From Azorinus chamasolen (Eukaryota > Mollusca > Bivalvia > Cardiida > Solecurtidae), in contig OY755241.1 in the NCBI GenBank assembly GCA_963576725.1, forward strand, positions 73,110,999-73,174,998: a stretch of DNA of 64,000 nt, read 5' to 3'. The translations under genes and the position numbers were made by a program. Positions 10,938 to 21,037 of the stretch are shown in pieces (position 1 is the first letter of the stretch; the number at the start of each line of letters is the position of its first letter). Under the pieces are notes generated by a model. The model searched no databases and was not told the origin of the DNA. It saw only the letters and a program-made list of their open reading frames with translations.

Positions 10938-11376
10938 TGCAGAACAAAAGTAATGCAGAAAGCTTCAGTGTAAAAGGCAGACAATGGAATTTGATTTAGT
11001 AAAATTACTTCTTCAATTATATCGACAAACTAGATAAGCAGCTAAATACTTTACCACTTTAAATTTCATTATTTGAAAATCTGCATATCAATATTTAACT
11101 CTGATTTTTGCCTCTACTACAATTTCATTGGCGTGAAAATCCAGCATGGCCTGGGGAGTCTGAGTTTCCTTTCAGATTTTTTTTCACGCTTTTTTGTGGC
11201 GGAGATAAAAAATTAAAAATACCAAAACTTGATATGTATTTTACTATAAAACCTTAAATTTTATAATACAATTCGGTAACAGTGTTTTAGCATATTTCAA
11301 GTGTTTCATGAATGTAATTTATTAAGTAATTTTGCCAGATCAAAGTCCAATATTTGCCTTTGAGCAACCACCTGCC
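10938..11376. other. AT-rich spacer, no gene
   Basis: AT-rich sequence with T and A runs. A phrase 'ggcctggggagtctgag' near 11150 has no partner that I can see in the window. No coding, hairpin or tandem signal is supported. Confidence 0.5.
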
Positions 11377-11553
11377 TTAACCCTTTACTCCATGAATATT
11401 CATGTAAGAAATATTGTCATCGGGAATATTAATTAGATTTATTGTTATAATAGTACATGGCCACAAATGCTTGGCCATGGCAGAAACTGTAGAATCATAT
11501 CTTTATTTTATCATGAGCGAAGAGAGTAGACCCTATATGAGGGAAAAGGTTAA
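11377..11553 (+). mobile_element. MITE family A with hairpin deleted
   Basis: TTAACCCTTTACTCCATGAA starts it and GGGAAAAGGTTAA ends it. The left terminal module (ATTCATGTAAGAAAT...ATTAATTAGAT) is intact, but only one arm ('agagtagaccc') of the central hairpin remains. This is typical of deletion at a palindrome. Confidence 0.75.
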
Positions 11554-11777
11554 TAATCTTTCTTTCAAATAAATGCATTTTCACGCATTTGTAAACAGAG
11601 TAGGAGGCGTCTGATCAGGGTAAGCTCTGTTTTATTTCGACATGATATAGATCTGATTCTAAAGTTATAGTGTCTAAACAGAAAATTCCCTTGAAAAATT
11701 TACATTATAAACTTCAGCTAATTAATATTCATGATGTCATTATTTCTTACATGAATATTAAACAGGGAAAAGGTTAA
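11550..11777 (-). mobile_element. MITE family A, opposite orientation
   Basis: It shares the TTAA at 11550 with the preceding copy and ends GGGAAAAGGTTAA at 11777. The order is reversed: hairpin first ('gtaaacagagtaggaggcgtctgatcagg' region), then the 'attaatattcatgatgtcat-tatttcttacatgaatatt' terminal module. The two back-to-back copies share one TTAA. Confidence 0.75.
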
Positions 11778-11947
11778 CAAGCCAATGGAATAAGGAGATT
11801 TGATGTCAGAATACTTAAGGGGAGTGGGGTATCACAAAGTTGCTCTTCTTCTGTTTCATTTGAAGTTGAAAAAATTGACTATTTACTACTCCAAAGCACT
11901 TACATGTTCATGCATAATTTTTGTGTGAGAGATACCTATCCATTATG

Positions 11948-12366
11948 TTAAACCTTTACTCCTTACGCCTTTTAATGTCTTGGCCAACAGAGTAGACCCA
12001 GATCTGACAGCTCCTGTAGGAGTTGTTTGAATAGGATCTGCTCTGCTGGCTTATGAAATAAACACAAATCTGATTTTTACAATTTCTACGATGGTTAAAC
12101 ATTCCAGTGTTCATAATTGTGCCACAATAAAAATCAGATAACCCTTCCCTCCATAAATACGCCTTTTTACGCCTCTGTAAGAATCACCTATTGAAACCAT
12201 TGTGATAAATAGAGCATTTGCTCCTATAGGAGTAAATGGTCTGTTTATCACAATGGTTTCAAACTACAAAATTTAAAACTTTTCCTTTTCTCTAGTTAAT
12301 GCTCCTTTTCGGTAGATTTATTCAAAGTGGTTGGGTCTAAAAATAGCCTATGAGGAAATGGGTTAA
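11948..12366 (+). mobile_element. MITE A fragment followed by MITE B
   Basis: 11948-12130 holds a family A left end (AAACCTTTACTCCTTACGCC) and hairpin with centre GCTCCTGTAGGAG. 12139-12366 is a family B copy: AACCCTTCCCTCCATAAATA, GCCTTTTTACGCC, hairpin around GCTCCTATAGGAG, then GCTCCTTTTCGGTAG and AAATGGGTTAA. The B copy begins with the same terminal words that A copies use. Confidence 0.75.
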
Positions 12367-12734
12367 TTAATATCCATAAAGTCTTTATTTCTTACATGAT
12401 TATTCATGAAGTAAAGGGTTAACAGTCCAGAAAGGTCATCACTGATGCAGGTGGTGTGTATAGTACCGCAGAATCTGTTTTTAGATCCATCATCAGAGAA
12501 TTTCTTATGTTCTTGGAATAAGTGTTTAGTCTTACACATGAGATTTTGGTAATGCACAAATTTACTTGCCTTGTAATTGCTCAGTTAGCTTGTATAAACT
12601 TCCTTTCACGGTATTTTATTCTCAGAGATTTTTTACTATGGAAAGAAATAAAGCCACATCAGTACAGGAGAACAATATTCACACAGAGAGTGGTTTTACA
12701 ATTTGCTGCTGTTGTTTAGGAATAGCTGGTTATG
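12367..12734. other. spacer with A-end fragment, no gene
   Basis: A family A right-end remnant (attaatatccat...ttcttacatgattattcatgaagtaaagggttaa) lies at 12363-12421. The rest is AT-rich and unassigned. Confidence 0.5.
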
Positions 12735-14560
12735 AATTTAATCCTGTACTCCATAAATACACCTGTCTAGGTTTTTGCAAACAGAGTAGATTCAGATCAG
12801 ACGGCTCCTGTAGGAGTGATCTAATCAGTGTCTACACTGTTTGCTTATAATGTGATATAGATTCTACAGTGTCTGCCATTGCCAAACATGCCTGTGTCCA
12901 TGTGCTGTTATAAAAAATAATTTGATTAATATTCATGATGTCATTATTATACCCCCACAAACAGAGTTTGAGGGGGGTATACTGGAATCAGCCTGTCGGT
13001 TGGTCGGTCGGTCGGGCGGTCGAGCGGTCGGTCGGTCCGGCGGTCGGTCTGTCTGCAAAATCTTGTACGGCGAACTCCTCCTTCAGTTTCAACCCGATTC
13101 ACTTGAGACTTGGCATAATTGTTAATCAGGAGTAGTAGATGTGCAAGACACAAAATTCAGGTCTCTGTGACCTTGACCTTGACCTTTGGCCTTGAAATTG
13201 GTCTTAAAATTGGCAGGCAAAATCTTGTACTCTGAACTCCTCCTTAACTTTCAACCTGATTCACTTGATACTTGGTATAAATGTTACTCAGGAGTAGTAG
13301 ATGTCAAGACACAAATTTCAGGTCTCTGTGACCTTGACCTTGACCTTTGGCCTTGAAATTGGTCTTGAAATTGGCAGACAAAATCTTGTACTTTGAACTC
13401 CTCCTTCAATTTCAACCTGATTCACTTGATACTTGGCATAAATGTTACTCAGGAGTAGTAGATGTGCAAGACACAAAATTCAGGTCTCTGTGACCTTGAC
13501 CTTGACCTTTGGCCTTGAAATTGGTCTTGAAATTGGCAGGCAAAATCTTGTACTTTGAACTCCTCCTTCAATTTCAACCTGATTCATTTGATACTTGGCA
13601 TAAATGTTACTCAGGAGTAGCAGGTGTGTAAGACACAAATTTCAGGTCTCTGTGACCTTGACCTTGACCTTTGGCCTTGAAATTGGTCTTGAAATTGGCA
13701 GGCAAAATCTTGTACTTTGAACTCCTCCTTCACTTTCAACCTGGTTCACTTGATACTTGGCATAAATGTTACTCAGGAGTAGTAGATGTGCAAGACACAA
13801 ATTTCAGGTCACTGTGACCTTGACCTTGACCTTTGGCCTTGAAATTGATCTTGAAATTGGCAGACAAAATCTTGTACTTTGAACTCCTCCTTCACTTTCA
13901 ACCTGATTCTCTTGATACTTAGCATAAATGTTACTCAGGAGTAGTATATGTGCAAGACACAAATTTCAGGTCTCTGTGACCTTGACCTTGACCTTGACCG
14001 TTGGTCTTGAAATTGGTCTTGAAATTGGCAGGCAAAATCTTGTACTTTGAACTCCTCCTTCACTTTCAACCTGATTCACTTGATACTTGGCATAAATGTT
14101 ACTCAGGAGTAGTAGATGTGCAAGACACAAATTTAAAATCTCTGTGACCTTGACCTTTGGCCTTGAAATTGGTCTTAAAATTGGCAGGCAAAATCTTGTA
14201 CAGCGAACTCCTCCTTCACTTTCAACCTGATTCACTTGATACTTGGCATAAATGTTACTCAGAAGTAGTAGATGTGCAAGACACAAATTTCAGGTCTCTG
14301 TGACCTTGACCTTGACCTTTTGCCTTGAAATTGGCAGGCAAAATCTTGTACTTTGAACTCCTCCTTCAATTTCAACCTGATTCACTTGATACTTGGCATA
14401 AATTACACAATTTTCTCTATTTGAACTTTGGGTATTTTTTAATTTGGTCCTGTTACATGTTCAAAACTTGGATTTGCAATCAAGGCTGCCGTGTGGGGGT
14501 ATTCATCACCTTTAGTGATAGTTCTAGTTTCTTACATGAATATTCATGGATTAATGGGAT
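12735..14560 (-). mobile_element. MITE family A split by the pearl-like array
   Basis: The left part 12735-12946 has the AATCCTGTACTCCATAAATA end, hairpin with centre GGCTCCTGTAGGAG, and the 'attaatattcatgatgtcattatt' module. The right part resumes at about 14524 with 'ttcttacatgaatattcatggatt'. Joined, they make a normal family A end, so the array at 12945-14527 inserted into a pre-existing MITE. Confidence 0.75.
12945..14527 (+). mobile_element. pearl/CvA-like (Helentron-associated) element with 162-bp core array
   Basis: The 5' end is a palindrome (ATACCCCCACAAACAGAG...TTTGAGGGGGGTAT) at 12947-12980, followed by a (CGGT)n microsatellite at 12995-13050. About nine core units follow, marked by 'aaaatcttgtac' at 13057, 13219, 13380, 13542, 13704, 13866, 14034, 14190 and 14340. 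Each carries 'cttcaatttcaacctgattc', 'actcaggagtagtagatg' and TGACCTTGACCTTGACC. The 3' tail 'gctgccgtgtgggggtattcatcacctttag...gttctag' ends before TTT. Core array plus microsatellite plus palindrome and insertion at a TT step fit the pearl/CvA group described in oysters. It has no coding capacity. Confidence 0.8.
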
Positions 14561-14680
14561 TAATGAAAGTTACATTATGACTTATGTTGTATATGTTACA
14601 GATATAGACTATTTGTAACAAGATATTGTACAAAGGTTTTGCTAACCCATTGAATGCTAAATAGTCAAAGTGCAATGGTG

Positions 14681-14775
14681 AACCCTTTACTCCATGAATA
14701 TTCATGTAAGAAATAATGACATCATGAGTAATAATTAGTTGAATTTTTACGATGATTGCATAATTATTATGAGCG
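14681..14775 (+). mobile_element. MITE family A left half
   Basis: AACCCTTTACTCCATGAATA with the AAGAAATAATGACATCATGA block and ATAATTAGTTGAATTTTTA follows the family A left module. The hairpin and right end are missing, and a family C copy starts at 14784. Confidence 0.65.
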
Positions 14776-14783
14776 TACAAAGT

Positions 14784-14936
14784 ACAGTAAAACCCCTTTA
14801 ATGCGACCACCTAAAAGAGGTATGATTCTAGGTGGTAGAGGCAGGTGGTAGCTTAATGCAGGACAAAAGCAATGCAGAAAGCTCCTAGAGGACTTTTGTC
14901 CTGCGTTAAGCAACCATCTGCTTATAAAAACACATT
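14784..14936 (+). mobile_element. MITE family C (TA-type, CAGTAAAACCCC end)
   Basis: It starts ACAGTAAAACCCCTTTAATG. Internal words are 'aggtggtagcttaatgcaggac', 'atgcagaaagctcc', 'ggacttttgtcctgcgttaagcaacca'. The hairpin is imperfect here. The right end is truncated against family B. Confidence 0.65.
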
Positions 14937-14946
14937 TATATTCATT

Positions 14947-15130
14947 AACTCTTTCCTCCATAAATACGCCATTCTACGCCCCTGTAATAACCACTTTTTG
15001 AAACCATTGCAAATGCTCTATTTATCACAATGGTTTCAAACTACAAAATTCTAAAATTGTACTTTTCTGCTTTTGGGTAGATTTATTCAAAGAGGTTTGG
15101 TCTGAAAATAGCCTCTGGAGGAAAGGGTTA
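14947..15130 (+). mobile_element. MITE family B, half hairpin lost
   Basis: TTAACTCTTTCCTCCATAAA and GCCATTCTACGCC start it. One hairpin arm is deleted ('aaaccattgcaaatgctctatttatcacaatggttt'). It ends AGCCTCTGGAGGAAAGGGTTA. Confidence 0.75.
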
Positions 15131-15394
15131 GACAGGTTTTACTGTTTAGCCTTTGATACGAAATTGCCTCTATCTGATGTCCATTCTTTACTTTGAATAT
15201 TCAGTGTTTGAAAGGGTTATAGCTAGCTTCATATAAAGTATGATTTATCTGTAGTATCGGGTTTGAAAATCATACTGCATTGCCACTTTTGTTTTTTTCA
15301 TATTTCATATCATATGAGTGTAAGCGTAAACATGATTGTTCATTGTTGCATATTTTCAGATACTTGTTTTTGAATGTCAGTTAAAAACAATAGA

Positions 15395-15577
15395 ATCTCT
15401 TTACCATATGAATATTCATGAAAGAAATCATGACATCATGAATATTAATTAGTTAAATTTTTATGCCCCCATTTAGGCAATGGGAGCATAAGTCCATCTG
15501 TATATCAGTCCTGTAAAATTATCGTCAAAGATTTCTTGGCTTGTGTATGCTGGAATGATGTGATATTTGGTCTGAAG
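15395..15577 (+). repeat. family A left end joined to a palindrome head (TTATGCCCCC type)
   Basis: 15395-15460 is a family A left module. It is followed at 15462 by TTATGCCCCCATT, AGGC loop, AATGGGAGCATAA and 'gtccatctgtatatcagtcc'. That is a palindrome head of the same design as the other array heads, here with no tandem body. Confidence 0.55.
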
Positions 15578-15812
15578 CATAATAATTTACTGTAAAATCA
15601 GATCTATATTATTTAATAAGCAAACAGAGCAGACCCTGATCAGATGGCTCATAATAATTTACTGTAAAATCAGATCTATATTATTTAATAAGCAAACAGA
15701 GCAGACCCTGATCAGATGGCTCCTATAGGAACCATCTGATCTGGGTCTACCCTGTTTGCAAAGATGTTAAAAAGGTGTACAGTATTTATCGAGGAAAGGG
15801 TCAATTCTTTCA
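15578..15812 (-). mobile_element. MITE family A with a 72-bp exact duplication
   Basis: The block starting 'cataataatttactgtaaaatc' at 15578 is repeated from 15650, each ending in the hairpin arm 'gcagaccctgatcagatggctc'. The second copy continues through the hairpin centre CTCCTATAGGAACC to 'gatctgggtctaccctgtttgc'. The duplication breakpoint lies in the hairpin. Confidence 0.8.
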
Positions 15813-16671
15813 CTTGCTTTTGGATGAACCATGCAGTATGCAAACAGATCGATCTCAGATGAGACCCCTAGTAACTGGCCATCTCAACAGGATTCACACT
15901 GATCAATACTTTGACTTTTATTGTTGAACAACTTGGTGTGCAAAGTGTGACTATGAGATATTTGGTATGATGTTCTTGAAGTTTGCAGGGCCTCAATTCA
16001 GTGTTTCGTTTTCGCATATTTTGTTACATGTCTACTAACATTTTGATGAATGATTCAAAGATTATTTTGCCGAAAGGTTGTAAGACAAAATAATCAGACA
16101 AGACTTAATTTTCTTCATTGAAAAAAAATGTCAGAAATATTGGAACAGTTTTGTTTATTTAACAGATTTTATGTTTTTCTTGGTTGTAATTTATAAATAT
16201 ATTGTGTATCATATTTGGTTGTAAAATATAACACATGCATCAGTTTTGGTTGTAAAAAAGAACATACTGTTTTTTCCCTAATAAATGCTTCTTGCATGCT
16301 TCTAGGGGAGCTTTCTGAACTACTTTCAGTCTGCATTAAGCTAACACCTGCATTTTGAAACCCCTATGAAGTAAGGGCATGTTGATTAGAGTGAGGGCAT
16401 TTATTAGGGAGAGTGTTGTATGTATCAGAATTGGTTCTCTATCATTAGTTCTAATTATCACTGGCTATATATCATGACTTACTTTTTTTAATCATGCAGT
16501 TATAAGATGTAAATATTATATACTTAATGAATTATTTAGACGTTTAAATTTATAATTTCGATCTCTTTGTTACATTCTGCATAATATTTATAAGACATTT
16601 TGGTTGCCATGTATTATGTACATACATTTGATTCATTGCTGAATTAGTAGAAATGTATCAGTTCATTAACA
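15813..16671. other. AT-rich spacer with a family C fragment
   Basis: No gene is supported. A family C remnant lies at about 16290-16350 ('cttctaggggagctttctgaactactttcagtctgcattaagc'). The rest is AT-rich with 'ttggttgtaa' words near 16180-16250. Confidence 0.5.
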
Positions 16672-17035
16672 AATTACGAACTTACATTAGCCTGCAGGAG
16701 TTGTCTGACCAAGATCTACTCTGTTTGTAAATGCACCAGTATTCATCTTTATGAAGTAAAGGGTTTAGACAGGGTTTAATTAACCCTCTCCCTGATCTCT
16801 GTTTATTCCAAATTTCAATACCTACTGAATACTCATGGATAAAATAGTTATATAGAAATATAGAAGGGGGAACATTGTAGACATTTTAGAAAGTAAAGAA
16901 ACAGATTTATCAAATTATTTTAGCAAACGGAGCAGACTCTTATCAGACGGCTCCTCTAGGATCCGTCTGATCTTGGTCTACTCTGTTTGCAAATGTGTGA
17001 AAACACGTTTATATGAGGGAAAGGGTTAACTTATT
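16672..17035 (-). mobile_element. MITE family A variant (A')
   Basis: After a partial hairpin at 16672-16768, a full copy runs from AACCCTCTCCCTGATCTCTG (16784) to GAGGGAAAGGGTTAA (17029). The hairpin arms 'gcaaacggagcagactcttatcagacgg' and its complement surround GCTCCTCTAGGATC. The other half ('attccaaatttcaatacctactgaatactcatgg') differs from standard family A but matches 34790-35012, defining a subfamily. Confidence 0.7.
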
Positions 17036-17261
17036 GTGAGACAAATTGAGGTTCAGATAAAGATGCATAAATTAAACTATTACAGTTTTAAGAAAAACTT
17101 TATTTCTCCTCCATGCAAACCCAATGTTGTGAGCACTCTTTAAAATCGTCTCGAAGACACAGTTCTAAAGCGTGGTCACAACATACGGTTTGGTAGAGAA
17201 AAGACAATTTTAGTATTTGTATTCGCACCTTTATCTGTTGAATATGAGAATTGAGTTAGTT
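17036..17261. other. short unassigned spacer
   Basis: No coding or repeat signal stands out. A phrase 'cgtggtcacaacatacgg' has no partner in the window. Confidence 0.4.
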
Positions 17262-18480
17262 GTCATTTGCAAACTGTGTAGACCCAGATCAGAGAGGTCT
17301 GGTCAGGTTCTACACTGCTTGTCATTCAAAGTAGTTTTACAGATACCCTTTCATACTGAACGGTATCTATCATTAACCCTTTCCCTCATATAATCACTTT
17401 TCACATCTTTGCAAACAGAGTAGACCCAGATTAAATGGTTCCTGTAGAAACCATCTGATCAGGGTCTGAATTCCCAGGGTCATGATGCCATTATAAAAAC
17501 TCAGCCTATAAATATGCATACAATCATTATTTCTTACATGGATATTGATAAGGTAAAAGAATTAAGCCTTTTCCACATGTAAACACCTTTTACACATTTG
17601 CAAACAGAGTAGACCCAGATCAGACGGCTCCTATAGGAGTCATCTGATCAGGGTCTGCTGTTTGCTTTGACATGATATAGATCTGATTCTAGTTTTTGTC
17701 AAAGCAGAAAGTTCCCTTGAAAAGTTTGCATTGAGCTAATAAATATTCATGTGGTTATTTTTTCTTACATGAATATTGAACAGGGAAAGGACTAAGCCAA
17801 CCATAGCTTTCCAGTTTTGGGCTGGTCTACTGTAAATGTCTACGTCACTAGCTAGTTCAATAATTCATAAGTTTCAATCTTACCAAAGAGTCCATTAATG
17901 TTTTTACAGTTATAACAGACCAAAGATTATATCGCTTTATATTAGTCAGTTGTTGTTCCTTATCCTGCTAAATGGAACATTTGCAAACGGTTTGGATCCT
18001 GATGAGACACTGAGTAATTCAAAGTCTAAACTGGAGTCAAGCTGTACACCTCTTAACCTCAAACATAACAGTAAATAGGAAAATATGTAAGATGCAGCAA
18101 ATGAAAGCTTGCGTGGGATTTAATTTTAATCCTTTCACTCCTATAGGCGACTTTTGGTACTTTTACAAACACAGAAGACCCAGATTAGACAGCTGTTGTT
18201 GGAGCTTTCTGATTAGAATCTGCTCTGTTTGCTCATGAATAATATAGAGCTGATTAAGAAGGTTCTGTCACAGTCAAATCATTTCCTTGTTTGAATGTGT
18301 AATTATAAAATTCAGTGTATCAATATTCAGGAAATAGTAAATTCTTAACCTTTTACTATATAAATATGCCTTTGCAAAAATAGTAGACCCAGATCTAACA
18401 GCTCCTATAGGAGCCACCTGATATGGGTCTACTCTGTTTGCAAATGCATAGAAAGGCGTATTTATGGAGTAAAGGGTTAA
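17262..18480. mobile_element. cluster of MITE family A copies
   Basis: At least five copies or fragments lie side by side: 17262-17340 (hairpin only), 17376-17565, 17568-17795 (hairpin with centre GGCTCCTATAGGAGTC), 18126-18345 (centre TGTTGTTGGAG) and 18347-18480 (centre GGCTCCTATAGGAGCC-like, TTTATGGAGTAAAGGGTTAA end). 17975-18045 contains a family D hairpin fragment ('aacggtttggatcctgatgagac'). Confidence 0.7.
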
Positions 18481-18820
18481 AATTCATGGTGGAAAGAGTT
18501 AACTGGCAGGATAAGGCTAGCAGTAGCTGTTATTCTTCATTGAATGTTCTAGTCAGCAGAATCTTATCCATTTGAGATCTTGTCATTACTTGTCAGAACA
18601 CACTGAATGAAAGGAAATTGCCAAATCATACATTTTAGTAATTGTTCAGGGCAATAATGTCATTAGCTACAAATATATACCCTTCAGATTTTCTGAGATT
18701 TCTTTCCAAAACCTGATTTCCAGTAATCGATTTGATTGGATCTTGATGAGACAGCAGGTTCCTCTGTTAGTCATTTGGATCTATACGGTTTTCAGTGATG
18801 TTTCCACACTGTTGGGGAAT
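18481..18820. other. unassigned spacer
   Basis: Only a weak family D remnant ('ttgattggatcttgatgagacagcagg' at about 18733) is seen. No gene is supported. Confidence 0.45.
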
Positions 18821-18990
18821 CCTTAACCCATTCCCTCATAGGCTATTTCTAGACTCAACCAACCTCTTTGAATAAATCTGCCAAAAAGGAGAATTTTGTG
18901 TAGAATTGTGTTGTATTGAAACCATTGTGATCACAATGGTTTCAAAAGGTGACTTTTACAGAGGCGTCAATATGAGGGAATGGGTTATTA
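18821..18990 (-). mobile_element. MITE family B with hairpin core deleted
   Basis: TTAACCCATTCCCTCATAGG to GAGGGAATGGGTTA, with both TTAA sides kept. The central hairpin is reduced to 'gaaaccattgtgatcacaatggtttc', so the whole GCTCCTATAGGAGC core has been removed precisely at the palindrome. Confidence 0.8.
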
Positions 18991-19130
18991 GTTTGGATCT
19001 AGATGAAGTGCTCAGTAACTGTTTCCTCAACAAGATGCAGTTTGATTGACTGTGTCATTTATGTTTTGGTGCTGGTATTTGTAGAATGGTGTCAAATGTA
19101 ACATTTGGTTAATATGGTTGATGTCTTAAT

Positions 19131-19545
19131 ACAGTAAAACCCCTCTAAACTGGCATTAATGTTGGTCTGTAAGACAGGTGTCTGCTTAATACAGGGCGAA
19201 AGTTATGCAGAAAGCTCCCAAAGGAGCTTTCTGTATGACTTCTCTCCATTCCCTTATATTGACGCCTTTTGACGCCTCTTTAAAATATACTTTTTGAAAC
19301 TATTGTGATAAATAGAGCATTTGCTCCATAGGAGCAAATGCTCTGTTTATCACAGTGGTTTCCAAACTTCACAATTCTAAAAGTTTTCCTTTTCTATAGT
19401 AAATGCTCCTTTTCAGTAGATTTATTCACTGAGGTTGTGTCTAAAAAATAGCCTATGAGGGAATGGGTTAAGCAGCCACCTGCCGAAAAAGATCTAAATT
19501 CTTTTTTTACTAACATTCCAGCTTATTGGGGTTTTACTGTAGATA
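19131..19545 (+). mobile_element. MITE family C interrupted by a family B copy
   Basis: Left part 19131-19243: ACAGTAAAACCCCTCTAAAC, 'cttaatacagggcgaaag', hairpin 'gcagaaagctcc-caaa-ggagctttctg'. Right part 19472-19545: 'gcagccacctgcc', 'attccagcttattggggttttactgta'. The ends are inverted repeats flanked by TA. The family B insertion sits where C has CATTAAGCAG, that is, at a TTAA. Confidence 0.8.
19244..19472 (+). mobile_element. MITE family B nested in family C
   Basis: It starts TCTCCATTCCCTTATATTGA and ends GAGGGAATGGGTTAA. The hairpin 'aaatagagcatttgctcc-ata-ggagcaaatgctctgttt' is intact. Sequence on both sides belongs to one family C copy, so B inserted after C. Confidence 0.8.
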
Positions 19546-19832
19546 GGTGATGATACAAGTACAGAAGTGCCAATAGTGACCTTACAATTAAACCTCATCC
19601 CGGTGAAATGAGTGTTGTGTAAAGACGAGACATCAGACTCAGTCTTTCATATCTGTTTGAATTGAGTGAGAAGAATATACAGGAAAATTCAAAGATAGGA
19701 CCAATGCTTCTTTCTGGATATTAATTAACTTTTCCCTGACTAAGAGGTCTATCTGCATTACATTGCTTTCTCAATGTCACAGTGCAGTTACCTTATGAAT
19801 GCTGATATGTGTGGTGTCACCACTGTGTGATG
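19546..19832. other. unassigned spacer
   Basis: No gene, hairpin or tandem signal is supported. Confidence 0.4.
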
Positions 19833-20245
19833 GCCTCCCTGTGATCATACTTCCTTGTGTGATGGCATCCCTGTGATCACATCCTTGTGTGATGGCATCC
19901 TTGTTATCACACATCCCTGTGTGATGGCATCCCTGTGATCATACATCCTTGTGTGATGGCATCCTTGTTATCACACATCCCTGTGTGATGGCCTCCCTGT
20001 GTGATGACATCCCTGTGATCACACATCCTTGTGTGATGGCATCCTTGTTATCACACATCCCTGTGTGATGGCATCCCTGTGATCACACATCCTTGTGTGA
20101 TGGCATCCTTGTTATCACACATCCCTGTGTGATGGCATCCCTGTGATCACACATCCTTGTGTGATGGCATCCTTGTTATCACACATCTCTGTGTGATGGC
20201 CTCCCTGTGTGATGGTATCCCTGTGATCACACATCCCTGAGAGAC
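19833..20245. repeat. 32-bp minisatellite with 64-bp higher-order unit
   Basis: Alternating 32-bp units differ at a few sites: one reads CATCCTTGTGTGATGGCATC with CTTGTTATCACA, the other CATCCCTGTGTGATGGCATC with CCTGTGATCACA. A and B alternate, giving a 64-bp higher-order period for much of the array, with some shortened units near 19990 and 20200. TGTGATCACA is itself a palindrome. The open frames in it are repeat artefacts. Confidence 0.9.
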
Positions 20246-20507
20246 GGCATCCCTATGATGACCCTGTTCTGAATCCACCTGAATGCATAGTTTTTTTCAT
20301 TAACACTTGCACATTAGTACTAATGTTGTGATCACTAGTGGTACATGTAATAGTGTGTGTACATTTGTATCTATTAATATTTTGTAACAAGTAAGTCAGT
20401 ATTTCATCAAACTGTTTTATTCTTTGATCATGTTTATTGAAAAAACAACAACAAGGTAATCTGTCAGAATTTGCAGCAGACCAGAGGAAAATTGCTAAAA
20501 GAACCCT

Positions 20508-20738
20508 TTCCCTGTTCAATATTCATGAGAGAAAAAATGGCAACATGAATATGTGTTAGCAGAACTTCTATAATGTACACTAAGTTTTGCTTTGACAAAA
20601 AATGTACAATCATATCTATATTGTGTCAAAATCAAACAGCAGATCCTGAGTAGACGGCTCCTATAGGAGCTGTCTGATCTGGGTCTACTCTGTTTGCAAA
20701 TGTGTGAAAAGGCGTTTATATGAGGGAAAAGGTTAAAA
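20508..20738 (+). mobile_element. MITE family A
   Basis: GAACCCTTTCCCTGTTCAAT start, then the 'attcatgagagaaaaaatggcaacatgaat' module and a hairpin with centre GGCTCCTATAGGAGC and arms ending 'ctactctgtttgc'. The right end is TATGAGGGAAAAGGTTAA. Confidence 0.75.
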
Positions 20739-21037
20739 CAAAGAGGATTGGGAAATATGTTACAGTTGATGTGCATGTTTTATTACAGGTGACGCATGTT
20801 TTATACCATTCAGTTTATTCCATTACTAGCATTGACAGTCTGTGATAACTTTTATGTAGTGAAATGCTATGGGATTTGAATCAGCAAAATGAGTGAAGTC
20901 TTAGTTGGAAATGGCAATCGGTTCTATTATTTGAAATTTGAAATGTAATAACAGAGCATTTGATTATTCCAGAATGAAACATGGAATCAGGATTTTAAGT
21001 TTTACCATGAGAAAAAACAAGTATCAATAGAATTTTT
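20739..21037. other. unassigned spacer
   Basis: No gene or repeat is supported. Confidence 0.4.

Noticed and set aside
12985..13153. Arg/Val/Gly-rich frames around 12922-13153
   Set aside because: They translate the (CGGT)n microsatellite of the pearl-like element.
13966..14286. Minus-strand 106-codon frame with an internal protein repeat
   Set aside because: It is a translation of the 162-bp tandem units and has no independent coding evidence.
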